Source of the DNA: Hyperoodon ampullatus
Taxonomy: Eukaryota > Chordata > Mammalia > Artiodactyla > Ziphiidae
Length of the DNA stretch: 64,000 nt
Assembly: GCA_949752795.1 (NCBI GenBank)
Contig: OX457058.1
Coordinates: 155,940,353-156,004,352 of the forward strand
Direction of reading: 5' to 3'
Under the pieces are notes generated by a model. The model had not been told where the DNA came from and did not search any database. It was given only the letters and a program-made list of their open reading frames with translations. Position 1 is the stretch's first letter; the number at the start of each line of letters is the position of its first letter. Below are positions 1 through 10,338 of the stretch, one piece after another. The position numbers and the translations under genes are program-made.

Positions 1-217
1 TGTGACCACTTAGAGGGGTGGGATAGGGAGGATGGGAGGGAGATGCAAGAGGGAGGGGACATGGGGATATGTGTATACATATAGCTGATTCACTTTGTTG
101 TACAGCAGAAATTAACACAACATTGTAAAGCAATTATACTCCAATAAAGGTGTTAAAAACATTTAAAAAAATAAAATATTTGATTTATAGTCAAGAAAAA
201 AAAAGAAAGAAAGAAAG
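1..217 (+). mobile_element. LINE-1 3' end, sense, cut by window edge
   Basis: The 3' UTR and tail of a cetartiodactyl-type L1. It starts in the G-rich polypurine stretch typical of L1 3' UTRs (about 15-58, several GGG/GGGG runs, so G-quadruplex potential). It then runs through the segment about a CTTTGTTGTACAGCAG core and the ACTCCAATAAAGG end, and finishes in an A-rich tail with AAAG repeats. The antisense L1 copies elsewhere in the window show the complementary sequence. The 5' part lies outside the window. This copy is only ~700 bp upstream of the exon. Confidence 0.88.
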
Positions 218-420
218 ACATTCCCATTAAAATTTATCAAGGCAATGAATGTCGAAAATGTCCCCTGTCAGGGCTGGTTGCTAAGGCCAGTACAGAGGGT
301 ATCAGCTCATGGAGAGAGAGAGAGATAAGAGCAGGTTCCATCCTTCTGGTGATGGTGAGCCAATGATGAAGACTCAGGCAGGACCTACAGCCTCTGTCCC
401 AGGTACAGAGTAAGAAGCAC

Positions 421-597
421 CTTACATATATGAGCTCATTTACTTATCACACCAGCCTGTGAGGTGGGGACAGTTCTTTTCCCATTTTATAGATAAGGAC
501 ATTGAGGACCAGGAAAGCAAAGTCACTTCTTCAAGGTTATCCAGCTAGTACGTAGTGGGGCTGGGATTTAAACACAAGCACGGTCTGTGCTGCTGTC
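421..597 (-). repeat. MIR SINE fragment, antisense
   Basis: The + strand carries the complement of the MIR body: an ATGAGCTCATTTA-like start, CCCATTTTATAGATAAGGA in the core, then the AGGTTATCCAGCTAGTA segment and GGGATTTAAACACA, the complement of the tRNA-like B-box side. It is diverged, as expected of an ancient mammalian element. Confidence 0.75.
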
Positions 598-886
598 AAC
601 CTGTATGATGTGCAACCTCTCAGCCAAGACTTTTAGGTAGAAAAAAAGATAATCATACTAGGTGCTAGGCCACTGCGATTCCTCTGGGCCAGGCTGTCTT
701 AGCTCGCAGGGATTGGAACCAAATGGCGTACATTGTCCTTTTTACCATTTTGCGGCATTTCGTTCCCTTGCTTACATTGTTCCTTCCTGGCCAGGCAACA
801 GTGGTCTCCCATCTCACCTGCTAGGCTCCTTTCGTTTGGTTCATCAACTGGCAGCCTCACCTGTGCTGCCAAGAGGGCTGTTAGCT

Positions 887-913
887 CACTTTGTTTCTGT
901 CCTCCCATCCCAG
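887..913 (+). other. NRXN3: 3' splice site of NRXN3 exon
   Basis: A pyrimidine-rich stretch (CTTTGTTTCTGTCCTCCC) leads into CCCAG, with the AG at 912-913 and the exon starting at 914. A GCTCAC stretch just upstream could hold the branch-point adenine. The split codon GGT uses the last G of the upstream exon in the spliced mRNA, which fits a phase 1 junction. Confidence 0.88.
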
Positions 914-1297
914 GTACCATATCAGTGAACAGCAGGCGCACGCCATTCACCGCTAGTGGGGAGAGTGAGATCCTGGACCTGGAGGGGGACATGTACCTGG
1001 GCGGGCTGCCGGAGCACCGTGCTGGCCTCATCCTCCCCACTGAGCTCTGGACCGCCATGCTCAACTACGGCTACGTGGGCTGCATCCGTGACCTGTTCAT
1101 TGACGGGCGCAGCAAGAACATCCGGCAGCTGGCGGAGATGCAGAATGCTGCGGGCGTCAAGTCCTCCTGCTCACGGATGAGCGCTAAGCAGTGTGACAGC
1201 TACCCCTGCAAGAACAACGCCGTGTGCAAAGATGGCTGGAACCGATTCATCTGCGACTGCACGGGCACCGGCTACTGGGGCCGAACCTGCGAGAGGG
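914..1297 (+). CDS. NRXN3: Neurexin-3 internal exon (end of LNS3 plus EGF-B)
   Basis: One internal exon of alpha-neurexin-3, a presynaptic single-pass cell-adhesion receptor whose LNS and EGF modules bind partners such as neuroligins, LRRTMs and dystroglycan. The 384 bp (128 codons, phase 1 at both ends) encode [20 protein letters not shown]..., then the C-terminal strands of the third LNS domain ([30 protein letters not shown]). The EGF-B module follows, with six cysteines in QC-PC-VC-IC-DC-TC order and the WNRFICDC core, ending CER. The paralogue call rests on NRXN3-like residues ([40 protein letters not shown]) recalled for NRXN3 rather than NRXN1 or NRXN2. The reading frame is open throughout and GC-rich against the AT-rich intron. 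The start and end are splice sites, not a start or stop codon. The next exon, opening LNS4, is not in the window. The gene runs left to right. Confidence 0.96.
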
Positions 1298-1303
1298 GTG
1301 AGT
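1298..1303 (+). other. NRXN3: 5' splice site of NRXN3 exon
   Basis: The exon ends GAGAGGG and the intron opens GTGAGT, a near-perfect match to the U1-complementary consensus. Reading past it meets an in-frame TAG within three codons (GGT GAG TAG), so the coding signal stops where the donor predicts. The intron that begins here does not end within the window. Confidence 0.93.
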
Positions 1304-1655
1304 AGGCCCTCGTAGTGGCACACTGGGTCTGAGTGGGGGTGACGTGCTGCAGCTGTGTCCCTGGATACACCTGCCTGTGCTTCCTTTGCTACTACAGGCT
1401 CTCCCTTTGGACCTCCCTGTGCTTGCGTTCTTCTTCAGAAGAATTTTCTTGGGTTCACTGCTTTCCAGATCATACCCTTTCTAGTTCTGGATGCTTGGAT
1501 TTGTTTGGCTAGGGTTGGGTTGTGGAGAGGAGAACTTTAGAGTAAATATTACCATGATCATGCTACTTTCTTGATTAAGTGTTAGACATCTATTTAAGAA
1601 GGTGAATTCTTTTGGGATTCTGGGTTGGCTCACCAACTGGCTGTTTCCTTTGTTC
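1304..1655 (+). other. Start of the long NRXN3 intron, unique sequence
   Basis: No coding signal or recognisable repeat seen. Ordinary first few hundred bases of the intron, moderately T-rich. Confidence 0.6.
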
Positions 1656-1659
1656 ATTT

Positions 1660-1805
1660 AACTCATGCTTTTTGATGCTTTCTTCGTGCTAGCTCTTGGA
1701 TTCGGCTTTAGAAATACACTATTGAACAAAATAGCCCCAGCCCTATTCTGTGGAGCTTGCTGCTTAGTGGAATACTTAGCTGTTAAATAATCACAGACAT
1801 GTTGA
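1660..1805 (-). repeat. L2 LINE 3' fragment, antisense
   Basis: The + strand reads as the complement of the L2 3' end: TTCATTTAACTCATGC, TTCGTGCTAGCTCTTGG, a TTGAACAAAATAG segment, then CTGTGGAGCTTGCTGC. This is the usual degraded L2 order (size classes, animals-in-tail motif, 'cctgccctcatggagctt' segment). Confidence 0.7.
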
Positions 1806-1819
1806 GTTTTATAAGAAGC

Positions 1820-2055
1820 AGTGTTATGTGTTGGTTAAGAACATGAATTCTGGGGCCAGACTCGGTGAGAGATGTGGCCCTCATGGAGCGATACAAACTT
1901 TCTCAAGATGATATCTTTGAGACTTGATTTCCTCACTTGCAAAATGGAGATAATTAGGTACCTTCCTCACAGGATATTAATGAGGATTAAGTGAGTCAGT
2001 AGGTTCCTGGACTATGGAAAGCATTTAGTAAATGTTAGTGATTGTTATAGTCCTA
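1820..2055 (+). repeat. MIR SINE, sense
   Basis: Nearly full-length diverged MIR: TTGGTTAAGAACATGAATTC near the tRNA-like head, TGATTTCCTCACTTGC and AAAATGGAGATAAT in the core, then GAGGATTAAGTGAGTCAGT and the AGCATTTAGTAAATGTTAG tail. Confidence 0.85.
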
Positions 2056-2089
2056 ATTATTGTCATCAACATCATTAAAGGAAAAGCAC

Positions 2090-2265
2090 AGAGAAGTTTG
2101 GGAGGCCTTTGCAAGGGGACCCAACATACTGTAGAGGTTCATAGAAAGCTTCTTCAAGAAAGAAATATATAGGTTGAGACTTGAAATATAAGTAAGAGTT
2201 AGCTTGGCAACGAGGTGGGAGGAAGCCGGGTGTCTTTTACATGAGGGCAACGTGTGCCAAGAGGT
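2090..2265 (-). repeat. Probable L2 fragment, antisense
   Basis: Weak similarity to L2 3' sequence (GAGACTTGAAATATAAGTAAG and flanking G/A-rich phrases). It lies immediately left of the SINE target site. Could instead be unique intron. Confidence 0.4.
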
Positions 2266-2281
2266 AAGAGACCATGGCACA

Positions 2282-2508
2282 CTGGGACTTCCCTGGCGAT
2301 CCAGTGGTTGAGAGTTCGCCTTCCAATGCAGGGGATGCGGGTTCGATCCCTGGTTGGGGAGCTAAGATCCCACATGCCTCGCAGCCAAAAAAACCAAAAC
2401 ATAAGCAACAGAAGGAGTATTGTAACAAATTCAATAAAGACTTTAAAAATGGTCCACATGAAGGAAAAAAAAAACTTAAAAAAAATATCTCCTCTAAAAA
2501 AAAATCAA
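2282..2508 (+). mobile_element. CHR-1-like tRNA-derived SINE with 16 bp TSD
   Basis: The tRNA-derived head begins GACTTCCCTGG, with A-box-like and B-box (GGGTTCGATCCC) pol III promoter segments. The tRNA-unrelated body contains TTGTAACAAATTCAATAAAG and GGTCCACATGAAGG, as in older cetartiodactyl CHR/tRNA-Glu elements, followed by A-rich tail blocks. It is flanked by a perfect 16 bp target-site duplication, AAGAGACCATGGCACA, at 2266-2281 and 2509-2524. It differs from the other six SINEs in the window in its older sequence and longer tail region. Confidence 0.9.
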
Positions 2509-2524
2509 AAGAGACCATGGCACA

Positions 2525-2995
2525 GTTGAGGAACCAAACAAAGTCCATAACAGAATGGAGTGTGTAGTGAGGTGGGGGGAAGGGTGTGAGAGGTAGCTGA
2601 AGAATTGGGGGACAAAGAGTGGGGGCTGACCATTTACAACAGGCCAGGATGCTGGGGGAAGCCCCTTTCTCTCTACCACTTTAGGATCTTACACTTGCAC
2701 TGAATTTACAGTTTGGGTAAAGGGCAGAGATAAAGGTAAGCAAAGAGACAACATCAAGACAAGGAGATCCTAGTCTATAAGCCACATCCAGATTGCAGCT
2801 TGGTTAATTGTTTTATATGCCAAGCACACAGAATCTGGCTGGCTGTCCATGAGTTGTCAGTCTCTATTTTGTATGAAAGGATAATTTACATAGTTATCAA
2901 GTTTTGCTGAGGGCGTAGTTCTAGGGCTTTGAGGATACTGTATCTGTAGTAGAGATAGTTTCCGTCTACAGAAGCTTATCATTTCTTTAGCTGAG
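2525..2995 (+). other. Intron, no feature seen
   Basis: Unique-looking intronic sequence with no recognisable repeat or coding signal. Confidence 0.5.
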
Positions 2996-2999
2996 GGGT

Positions 3000-3230
3000 T
3001 GACACATCTATATAAGAAGCAGTAATAAAATGATACAAGGCAGCAGCATGGGCTGGACCACTAGGGGGACATGGAAATTTAGTGAAGACTTTCCTGAGGA
3101 GAGGGACATGCAGGGTCTCACCCTTAAAGACTACCAGTGGCCAGAACTGTCTAGGTATCAGAAGTCTGGTGATAAGGAGGGATCCTGGAACATGCTTGGA
3201 TAACCAGTCAAGGATTTTCAAGGAGTCATT
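3000..3230 (-). repeat. Probable L2 fragment, antisense
   Basis: Contains AGTGAAGACTTTCCTGAGGA and nearby phrases that resemble the complement of the L2 3' half ('gggaaggcctctctgagga' segment). Diverged, edges approximate. Confidence 0.55.
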
Positions 3231-3234
3231 TTTG

Positions 3235-4190
3235 TGAGGTCAACCATATTGCTAGTTAAAGTATATTTCAAGAGAACTGCAAACCTTCCCTACAGCTGGA
3301 CCAAAAGGAGGACACAGGATATTGGAGTAAAGGAAAAGGAGCTTTTTTGGGGGCTCATAGAAGTGAAATTCAGATTCACTGAATTTTCAAAGCAGCCACC
3401 CCAGAACATGAACTAAGATGGCGAGGCGGCCATCTGGCACAGAAGTGGGTCTCATTTGGCTGGCCAGTCTGTCAAGCTCCTGAACTCTTTCCAAATCTCT
3501 TTTTAGGGTAGACTATCCTGGTTGCTGGTTTGGGGAGATAGAAAAGTCATTCGACCTCTGGGATGCATGAGACCATTTTGATATAAGCCAGGAAATTGTG
3601 GATCATCCACTGTCTAGGAAGGTAGTGTAAGAACCGAAGGTCCCTTCAGACATCTCACTTCTTTCTCCTGGGTATCCTTCCAACTCAAGGGCCTTGTGGT
3701 TACTGAAGACAAGCAGTGACTGGAGACAGCTGAGCAAGGTGTCCCTGAGATCAGCTCTTCCAAGGGCAAATCAATGGGAGTTGGTCCAAGATTTGCCAAG
3801 TCCAGTGAAAGTCACTGCACCTTTTACGTTGTCACTTCTGACTAGTCATTAAAAGGCAGCTGATTGGGGATATTTGAGGGACAATTATTCCTGGTACAGT
3901 GCAGCCAAGAATCATCCATTGTGGCCAAATGAGAAGGAGCCTGGCAAATTTAAGACATTTAATCTACATGTCGCTCAAATCCCAGATGGTTCAACTGATT
4001 GTTTTGTTCCCCCGCTAATTGTTTTTTGGCCCTGTATTGTTCCTGACACCATGTTCAGAATGAATCAGTGGAGTGTAAAAATGATAGGACTCTACTTTGC
4101 TGGCAAAGAAAATCGTTTCCCTATGACGCTGTTTTTCTTTATTGAAACTGATTCGTCAGTGGAGATGCTTTTGACTTTTGTTCATTTTTC
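3235..4190 (+). other. Intron, no convincing feature
   Basis: About 950 bp without a repeat I can name. The open frame at 3874-4311 has no homology I recognise, no splice sites around it, and ends in a run of A-rich lysine codons from a poly-A-like stretch at 4260-4273, so it is not called as a gene. Confidence 0.5.
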
Positions 4191-4194
4191 ATAC

Positions 4195-4300
4195 ATGCAG
4201 CAGACATTTATTGAAACCCTAGTTTGTTCCAGGCACTGTATTAGATGCTGGCAATGCAAAAAAAAAAAAAAAGACACAGCTTCTGGTTTTGATCAAGGGG
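4195..4300 (-). repeat. L2 LINE 3' end fragment, antisense
   Basis: CAGACATTTATTGAAACCCTA, then GTTCCAGGCACTGTATTAGATGC, the standard complement of the L2 tail, followed by a 14-A run. Confidence 0.8.
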
Positions 4301-4314
4301 TGTATGTATAGTCC

Positions 4315-5109
4315 TACTGGACAAGGAAAGGTGGGAACTGTGCTAACGCTTGGTAGATGTCATGCCTGATCTTTTAGGGGAATAGCAGGGCAGACAGATG
4401 GGAGAGGCCATGCCTACATGGGTGAGTGATGGTTGGGAAAAGGGGACCTGAGGTTTCTTAGATTTTCTTGTCTGCTATTAATAATAAAACTATGGCCTCT
4501 CTCTACCTCTGACCCTCAGTATCTATTATAGGCACTTCTGGAGAGTGGTAAAGGAAGAGCATTAACATTCTTTATGCAAGAGCATGATCCCCTTTGTCAA
4601 GGAATGCTGCCCCACGCACCATAACACCATCAACAACTCAATTTACCATTCTCTAATTTTTTTCTAGAAGCATTAACCCTAAGCCTAGAATTGATCATTT
4701 GTACCAAATGTGATAAGACTAAGACAGTTCCTAAGGCAGTGTGTCCCATCTAGCCCCAACTGTGTCCTATACTTGGGCTTCATAGTAGTATCCATCCCTT
4801 GGTATCACTAGCCCCACAACAGGAATGGTAGTGTTTGAAAGAGACACTTGTTTCTATAAAATGGAGAAAGCATAGGTGGGTTGCTGAAAACTGGTATTTG
4901 GAGACAAAGCAGAGTCAGGGATGGCTCAGGTCAGACACTGGATCAAAATAGCCCAAGAACCCAAGCAAAGTGAGCAAGCACATCAGTCTGAGGTACAATT
5001 TCCAGGTTAAAGGTGTCAGCCAAAGACCAGGAAATAAGGCAAGGAAACTAGGAAATATATGAGTACATGAGACTAAGGTTAATTTGCATGAGTGTCTTTC
5101 TCTGATAGT
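4315..5109 (+). other. Intron, no feature seen
   Basis: Unique-looking sequence between an L2 tail and a SINE target site. No coding or repeat signal recognised. Confidence 0.5.
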
Positions 5110-5124
5110 AAAAATGGATGTCTC

Positions 5125-5348
5125 GGGCCTCCCTGGTGGCACAGTGGTTGAGAGTCCGCCTGCTGATGCAGGGGACACGGGTTCGTGCCCCGGTCCGGGA
5201 GGATCCCACCTGTCACGGAGCGGCTGGGCCCGTGAGCCATGGCTGCTGAGCCTGCGCGTCCGGAGCCTGTGCTCCGCAATGGGAGAGGCCACAACAGTGA
5301 GAGGCCCGCGTACCCCAAAAAAAAAAAAAAACCAAAAAAACCAAACCC
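5125..5348 (+). mobile_element. CHR-2-type cetacean SINE, sense, with TSD
   Basis: Head GGGCCTCCCTGGTGGCACAG, B box GGGTTCGTGCCCCGG, body with GGAGCGGCTGGGCCCGTGAG and GCGCGTCCGGAGCCTGTG, then an A-rich tail interrupted by CC. The duplicated target AAAAATGG(A/G)TGTCTC at 5110-5124 and 5349-5363 has one mismatch. This is the only CHR-2-type copy lying in the same sense as NRXN3; the other five are antisense. Confidence 0.95.
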
Positions 5349-5363
5349 AAAAATGGGTGTCTC

Positions 5364-6000
5364 TTGCTTGTACCCTCACAAGAGTGCTTCTACTGCCTGT
5401 GAAGATGTGCAACTCTAAATTTTGACATATAACAGTTGGCTTGATGTTGTATTTAGACCTTTTTTTCACCATGATCTGATACTGTTCTAAGGAGATGTAG
5501 ATAGATCCACCCATTCCAGTTGTTCAGCTGTAGCTGTTCTGGTTTGTTATTTGTTAATCATATTGATATGGGAGAGACATCTCCATGACCTAAAAAAGCT
5601 AAGGTCTGCTTAGCTACTTCATGCCAATTTGTTTGGTTGAAATGCTTTACTCTGCTGGAAGATTGCCTGGCATTTTTAAAATCCTATTGTGTAGAGGAAA
5701 CATTCTGTCTTATCTAAGATGATATGATCAGTTGACTTGGGACAACAGAGGCATCTTCTCCTTGTTAGTGTAGCCAAACTGCTTAGTTCAATTAGTGGGG
5801 ACCAAGTGTCAATAGGCAAGGCTATGGGTTTAATTTATTTGTGGACCATCAAACTTCAGTTTGAGGCCACTGCAGGTTCTATCCCCTTCCCTAGATGGCT
5901 TTTCCTGAGTGTATGCCATCATTTGTTCAGCAAGAAATAAAATAGGACTCAGCACAGGTTCATCCCTGTGACAAAAATAACCTACACTATAGCACTTAGA
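5364..6000 (+). other. Intron, no feature seen
   Basis: No recognisable repeat or coding signal. Confidence 0.5.
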
Positions 6001-6002
6001 GT

Positions 6003-6165
6003 CAGGATGGCCTAGTGGTTAATGGCATGAATTTTAGTCAGATGGACCTTGGTTCCTGAGTTGGTTCTGTCAGTAACTAGGTAATATACAACAAATTTTT
6101 TATTTTGTCCAAGTCTCAGTTTCCTTATCTGTAAAATGGGGACAGTGATACTTACTAGGTAAGGT
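6003..6165 (+). repeat. MIR SINE, sense
   Basis: GGATGGCCTAGTGGTTAATGG head, then CAAGTCTCAGTTTCCTTATC and TGTAAAATGGGGACAGTGAT core. Truncated before the tail. Confidence 0.88.
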
Positions 6166-6169
6166 TCTT

Positions 6170-7385
6170 TTGGTTGCAAGCTACAGAATTGACAGTGGCT
6201 AACAGAGTAAAGGAAGAAGACATATTGCATGATTACCTAGAGAGCTATTGATCAAATGACGATCTCACCAATTACATCTTGAAAAAGGAAGCAGAACAGC
6301 TCTGGGGATCCCAAGGCACTGTGATTGAAGTGATGCATCTCTCTTGTCCTATGGGTTCTGGAGTTTTCCATTCACAGTTTACATTTTCCAAAAAGAGAAC
6401 CCGATTGGCCCAGTTTAGTTCATCTGTCTATTCTTCTACAGTCAGTTCTGTCCAAGTGGGCAGTCACCTAGAATAGATATGAAGTATCACCTAATATGTA
6501 AATATATAATGTTACTGAACCATTTTCTTAGTGTTCTTTCATGGTGAAGCTTGGGGTACCCTGATCCATAAGGCCATGTCCTGTTATAGATGCCCAGCCA
6601 CATGGACTACTTCTGTGTGATAAACAAAAATATTTCCTGGGGTCATGGAAATTGGATGCCTTTGAGAATATTAAATTGTAGAACCAAGAAAATGTGATAG
6701 AGAGGGTAAATCTGCTCTTCTCACTGGTCCCCAGGATTCCATTTATCTGACATAAACACCAGCTGAAAACCAAGAATGCAGATATTATGAGTTCTCTCAA
6801 ATGACCCTGTTCCAGCAGGAAAGGCTTGCAGGCAGCAGCTGCTCGGGGACTTCGCTTTCAGCCAGCCCCTCTGATGGCTGCTGTGTGCTCCTGGGGCAAC
6901 AGTACATCCTGCTGGGGAGGGTGAGACACTGACTTTAGAGGAGGCTAGAGTGTGTCATTTGGATGCCACATGGAAATCAAGACATCAGGACATAGCAGGC
7001 CTGGCAGATTCAGTTGATGTTACCTGTACCTAATCCTTATTTCAGCAAGGGAGCAATTGGAAGCCCTGAGAAGTTAATGTCACTTTAACTTGGAGCAGCT
7101 GTAGAATGGTTAAAATTCATGGATCCTGACTCCTAATCCACTGTACTTTCCGTTACATTGAGTAGCCTTTCCTCCTCTTATATATGAAGGCGGTTGGATT
7201 ATAAGGTCATTGAAGGAAAAACAGTGCATTAGGTATTTTTCTTTTCCCACAGTCTCCAGCACTGTGCTATACACATACTACGAGGTTATTGAATGTTGGA
7301 GGAAGGGTCCCAGTCCTCTGTCCTGGGTCTCCTCCTGGTCTGCACATTGCCCCTTGTGCCCTCATCCACTGCTGTGGTGTCAAAG
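6170..7385 (+). other. Intron, no convincing feature
   Basis: About 1.2 kb of unique-looking sequence. The short open frames here lack start context, splice sites and recognisable domains. Confidence 0.5.
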
Positions 7386-7389
7386 GTTA

Positions 7390-7760
7390 TCTATATGTCA
7401 GTGATTCCCAAATCAGTCTCTCTAGCCTCGAACTCTCTCTGGAACCCCAGATTTCTATATCCAGTTGTCTGCTTGACATCTTCATTTGGATATCTGATAG
7501 ATACCTTAATCATAAAATTGAAAAATAGAAATCTTCAGTGCCTCCTCCCTGCCTTAGACTTTTTTTTTTTTACTTTTAGTTTTTCCCATCTCAGTAAATG
7601 GCATCACCATTGTCCTTGGCATTTTCCTCGGTTTTTCTTCTCCCGTCTCATTCAGTCTGTCTCAGCAAGTTCCTGTCATCTCCTCATCTAAACCCATCCT
7701 GCATCTGTCCACTTCTCTCCCTCTCCACTACTATCATCCTAGGTCAACCTACATCGATCT
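7390..7760 (+). repeat. Probable L2 3' region, sense
   Basis: Phrases such as ATATCCAGTTGTCTGCTTGA, TTCATTTGGATATCTGATAG and CCCATCTCAGTAAATGGCA match a very common sense-strand segment of L2-like old LINEs. A T12 run at 7560 is embedded in it. Family assigned by eye only. Confidence 0.55.
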
Positions 7761-7984
7761 CTTCTTTGGAAAACTAGGTAGCATGTCATATGTTATGAAA
7801 AGCTCAAGTTCATTTTGCTCCTTCCTCAGAGTATTGAAGTGAGATTATTAAAATGTTTAAATATTCAACACATTCTTAAGTAGCTTTAGTTTCAGTAGCT
7901 TTTGGTCCCTCAAATTGCAGGAAATGAAGCTGTGATACTTCTTTGGAATTAACTTCAACATTCACATTTCCATTCCTTTTCTCT

Positions 7985-8140
7985 GTACCAAGCTTGGTGA
8001 GCTAAGTTGTGAGGATACAGATTTGTAGAAGACATAGTTTCAATTCTTGAGCTCACAGTCTAATAATCTGCAAATTGTAATGCAATCTACCAAGGGCAGT
8101 GATCCAGGAATATCATAGGAAAGAATGAGATAACAATTAG
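7985..8140 (-). repeat. Probable L2 fragment, antisense
   Basis: GAGGATACAGATTTGTAGAAG and GAGCTCACAGTCTAATAATC resemble the complement of the L2 3' end ('ggatacagcagtgaacaa', 'ggagcttacattctagtg'). Confidence 0.6.
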
Positions 8141-8169
8141 AAAGCAAAATATGTCCAACGTGATATCCC

Positions 8170-8885
8170 ACGTTATAACCAGTACTGGATCTACTGGGGT
8201 CTGCTCAGACTGACTCACGGGTGTGAGAACAAAAGAAACCCTGGCTTCCAGGGTCAAATATAAAAATGCTTGTTGCTTTCCCTTGTTCCAGTGCCACTGA
8301 GGCTCTGCTCTTATTCCCCTAGGAACATCCAGGCCCTTTATTTAGATATGTGACCTTGAGATTCTTACTTGGATCCTCTGGCCTCTCTGTTCTGCAAAGA
8401 CAAAATGAGGCAATTGGGTTTCATGCTCTCTCAGGGCCCATCCAGTTATAAAACTCTGTGATTCTCCAATGTCATCAGCTTGGCAGTGGCTTCCCTTATC
8501 CTGAGTAGAGGGGTAAAGGTGGGTGAAGGGCAGGGCAGGGATGCTAGCCCTTGTTCCTTGCAGTCTGCAGTACTGTCTGGGTTCGGAGGCTCAGTTTAGT
8601 CGTATCAGCACTGCGATGAAGTTGTCACGTCTCTGATTCATTCATCTAAGAATACAAATACCTTGATATAGTGGGAATACTTCAGGTCCATGACTTAAAA
8701 GTTTTAATGGCTGGATTAATGAGTAGAGCCTTGGATTTCTTAAGATCATTAAAAGACTGTCTCTTTTTCAGTCCATTGTTTACCCCCTTTCAAGGGTAAA
8801 TACATGTATTAGAGAAAGAGGGCCCCCAAGAAATACATAATTCATCAACATCAACCAACATGTCCCTATTTTTTCTTATCCATTG
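8170..8885 (+). other. Intron, one possible old SINE trace
   Basis: Mostly unique. About 8345-8465 (GTGACCTTGAG ... CAGGGCCCATCCAGTTATAA) looks like a degraded MIR-class SINE but is too diverged to name. Confidence 0.4.
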
Positions 8886-8889
8886 GTGC

Positions 8890-9391
8890 TTTTTAAATTT
8901 TTATTTTATATTGGAGTATAGTTGATTAACAATGTTATGTTAGTTTCAGGTGTACAGCAAAGTGATTCAGTTGTACACATACATGTATCCATTCTTTTTC
9001 AAATTCTTTTCCCATTTAGGTTATTACAGAGTATTGAGCAGAGTTCCCTGTGCTATACAGTAGGTCCTTGCTGGTTATCTGTTTTAAATATAGCAGTGTG
9101 TACATGTCAATCCCAAGCTCCCAATCTATCCCTCCCCTCCCACACTTCCCCCCTGGTAACCATAAGTTCCTTCTCTAAGTCTGTGAGTCTGTGTCTGTTT
9201 TGTAAATAAATTCATTTGTATCATTTTTTAAGATTCCACATATAAGCAATATCATATGATATTTGTCTTCCTCTGTCAGACTTACTTTACTTCGTATGAT
9301 AATCTTCAGGTCCATCTGTGTTGCTGTGAATGGCATTATTTCATTCTTTTTAATGGCTGAGTAATATTCCATTGTATATATGTACCACATC
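8890..9391 (-). mobile_element. LINE-1 3' end, antisense, 5' truncated (copy a)
   Basis: Poly-T start, then the complement of the L1 3' UTR (TTGGAGTATAGTTGATTAAC, CAGCAAAGTGATTCAGTTG, CTGTGCTATACAGTAGG) and the end of ORF2. On the - strand the frame over 9175-9390 gives the ORF2 C-terminus with MWYIYTMEYYSAIKKNEI. It breaks off at CCACATCTTTT, where the next L1 3' end begins. Confidence 0.93.
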
Positions 9392-10338
9392 TTTTGTTTT
9401 TTAATTTTTAGTGGAGTATAGCTGCTTTACAATGTTGCGTTAGTTTCTGCTGTACAGCAAAGTGAATCAGTTATATGTATACATGTATCCCCTCTTTTTT
9501 GGATTTCCTTCACATTTAGGTCACCACAGAGCATTGAGTAGAGTTCCCTGTGCTATACAGTAGGTTCTCATTAGTTATCTATTTCATACACAGTAGTGTA
9601 TATATGTCAATCCTAATCTCCCCATTCATCCCACCCCGCCACCTCCTTGGTATCCATAAGTTTGTTCTCTACATCTTTGTCTCTATTTCTGCTTTGCAAA
9701 TAAGTTCACCTGTACTATTTTTCTAGATTCCACATATAAACAATATTACATGATATTTAATTTCCTCTTTCTGACTTACTTCACTCTGTATGACAGTCTC
9801 TAGGTCTGTCCATGTCTCTGCAAATGGCACTATTTTTCATGTCTGAGTAATATTCCATTGTATATATATACCACATCTTCTTTATCCATTCCTCTGTTGA
9901 TGGACATATAGGTTGCTTCCATGTCTTGGCTATTGTAAATAGTGCTGCAGTGAACATTGGGGTGCATGTACCCTTTTGAACCATGTTTATCTCCAGATAT
10001 ATGCCCAGGAATGGGATTGCTGGATCATATGGTAGCTTTGTTTTTAGTTTCTTAAGGAAGCTCCATACTGTTCTCCATAGTGACTGTACCAATTTACATT
10101 CCCACCAGCAGTGTAGGAGGGTTCCCTTTTCTCCACACCCTCTCCAGCATTTATAGTTTGTAGACTTTTGATGATGGCTGTTCTGACTGGTGTGAGGTGA
10201 TACCTCATTGTAGTTTTGATTTGCATTTCTCTAATAATTAGTGATGTTGAGCATCTTTTCATGTGCCTCTTGCCCATCTGTATGTCTTCTTTGGAGAAAT
10301 GTCAGTTTAGGTCTTCTGCCCATTTTTTAATTGTGTTA
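9392..10338 (-). mobile_element. LINE-1 3' end, antisense, 5' truncated (copy b)
   Basis: A second, older-diverged L1 3' end begins directly after copy a. It has the same landmarks (GGAGTATAGCTGCTTTACAA, CAGCAAAGTGAATCAGTTA, CTGTGCTATACAGTAGG) followed by ~550 bp of the ORF2 3' portion. The - strand frames at 9781-10092 and 10044-10277 are adjacent ORF2 C-terminal pieces ([44 protein letters not shown]) in different frames, so the copy carries at least one frameshift. Confidence 0.93.

Noticed and set aside
699..1064. Open frame on the - strand opposite the exon
   Set aside because: Shadow of the GC-rich NRXN3 exon, with no recognisable protein.
733..1305. A 190-codon open frame starting with Met at 733
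   Set aside because: Its first 60 codons are upstream intron. The coding part begins at the splice acceptor at 914, and the true product continues from an exon outside the window.
3874..4311. 145-codon open frame
   Set aside because: No known domain, no splice sites, and the end is composed of an L2 tail and a poly-A stretch.
5125..5220. tRNA-like head with A and B boxes
   Set aside because: It is the promoter of a SINE, not a tRNA gene; there is no cloverleaf 3' half. The same holds for the other CHR copies.
4915..5514. 199-codon open frame on the - strand
   Set aside because: Its central part is the translated complement of a CHR-2 SINE; the same peptide pattern recurs at 17.0, 19.4, 19.8, 30.6 and 51.8 kb.
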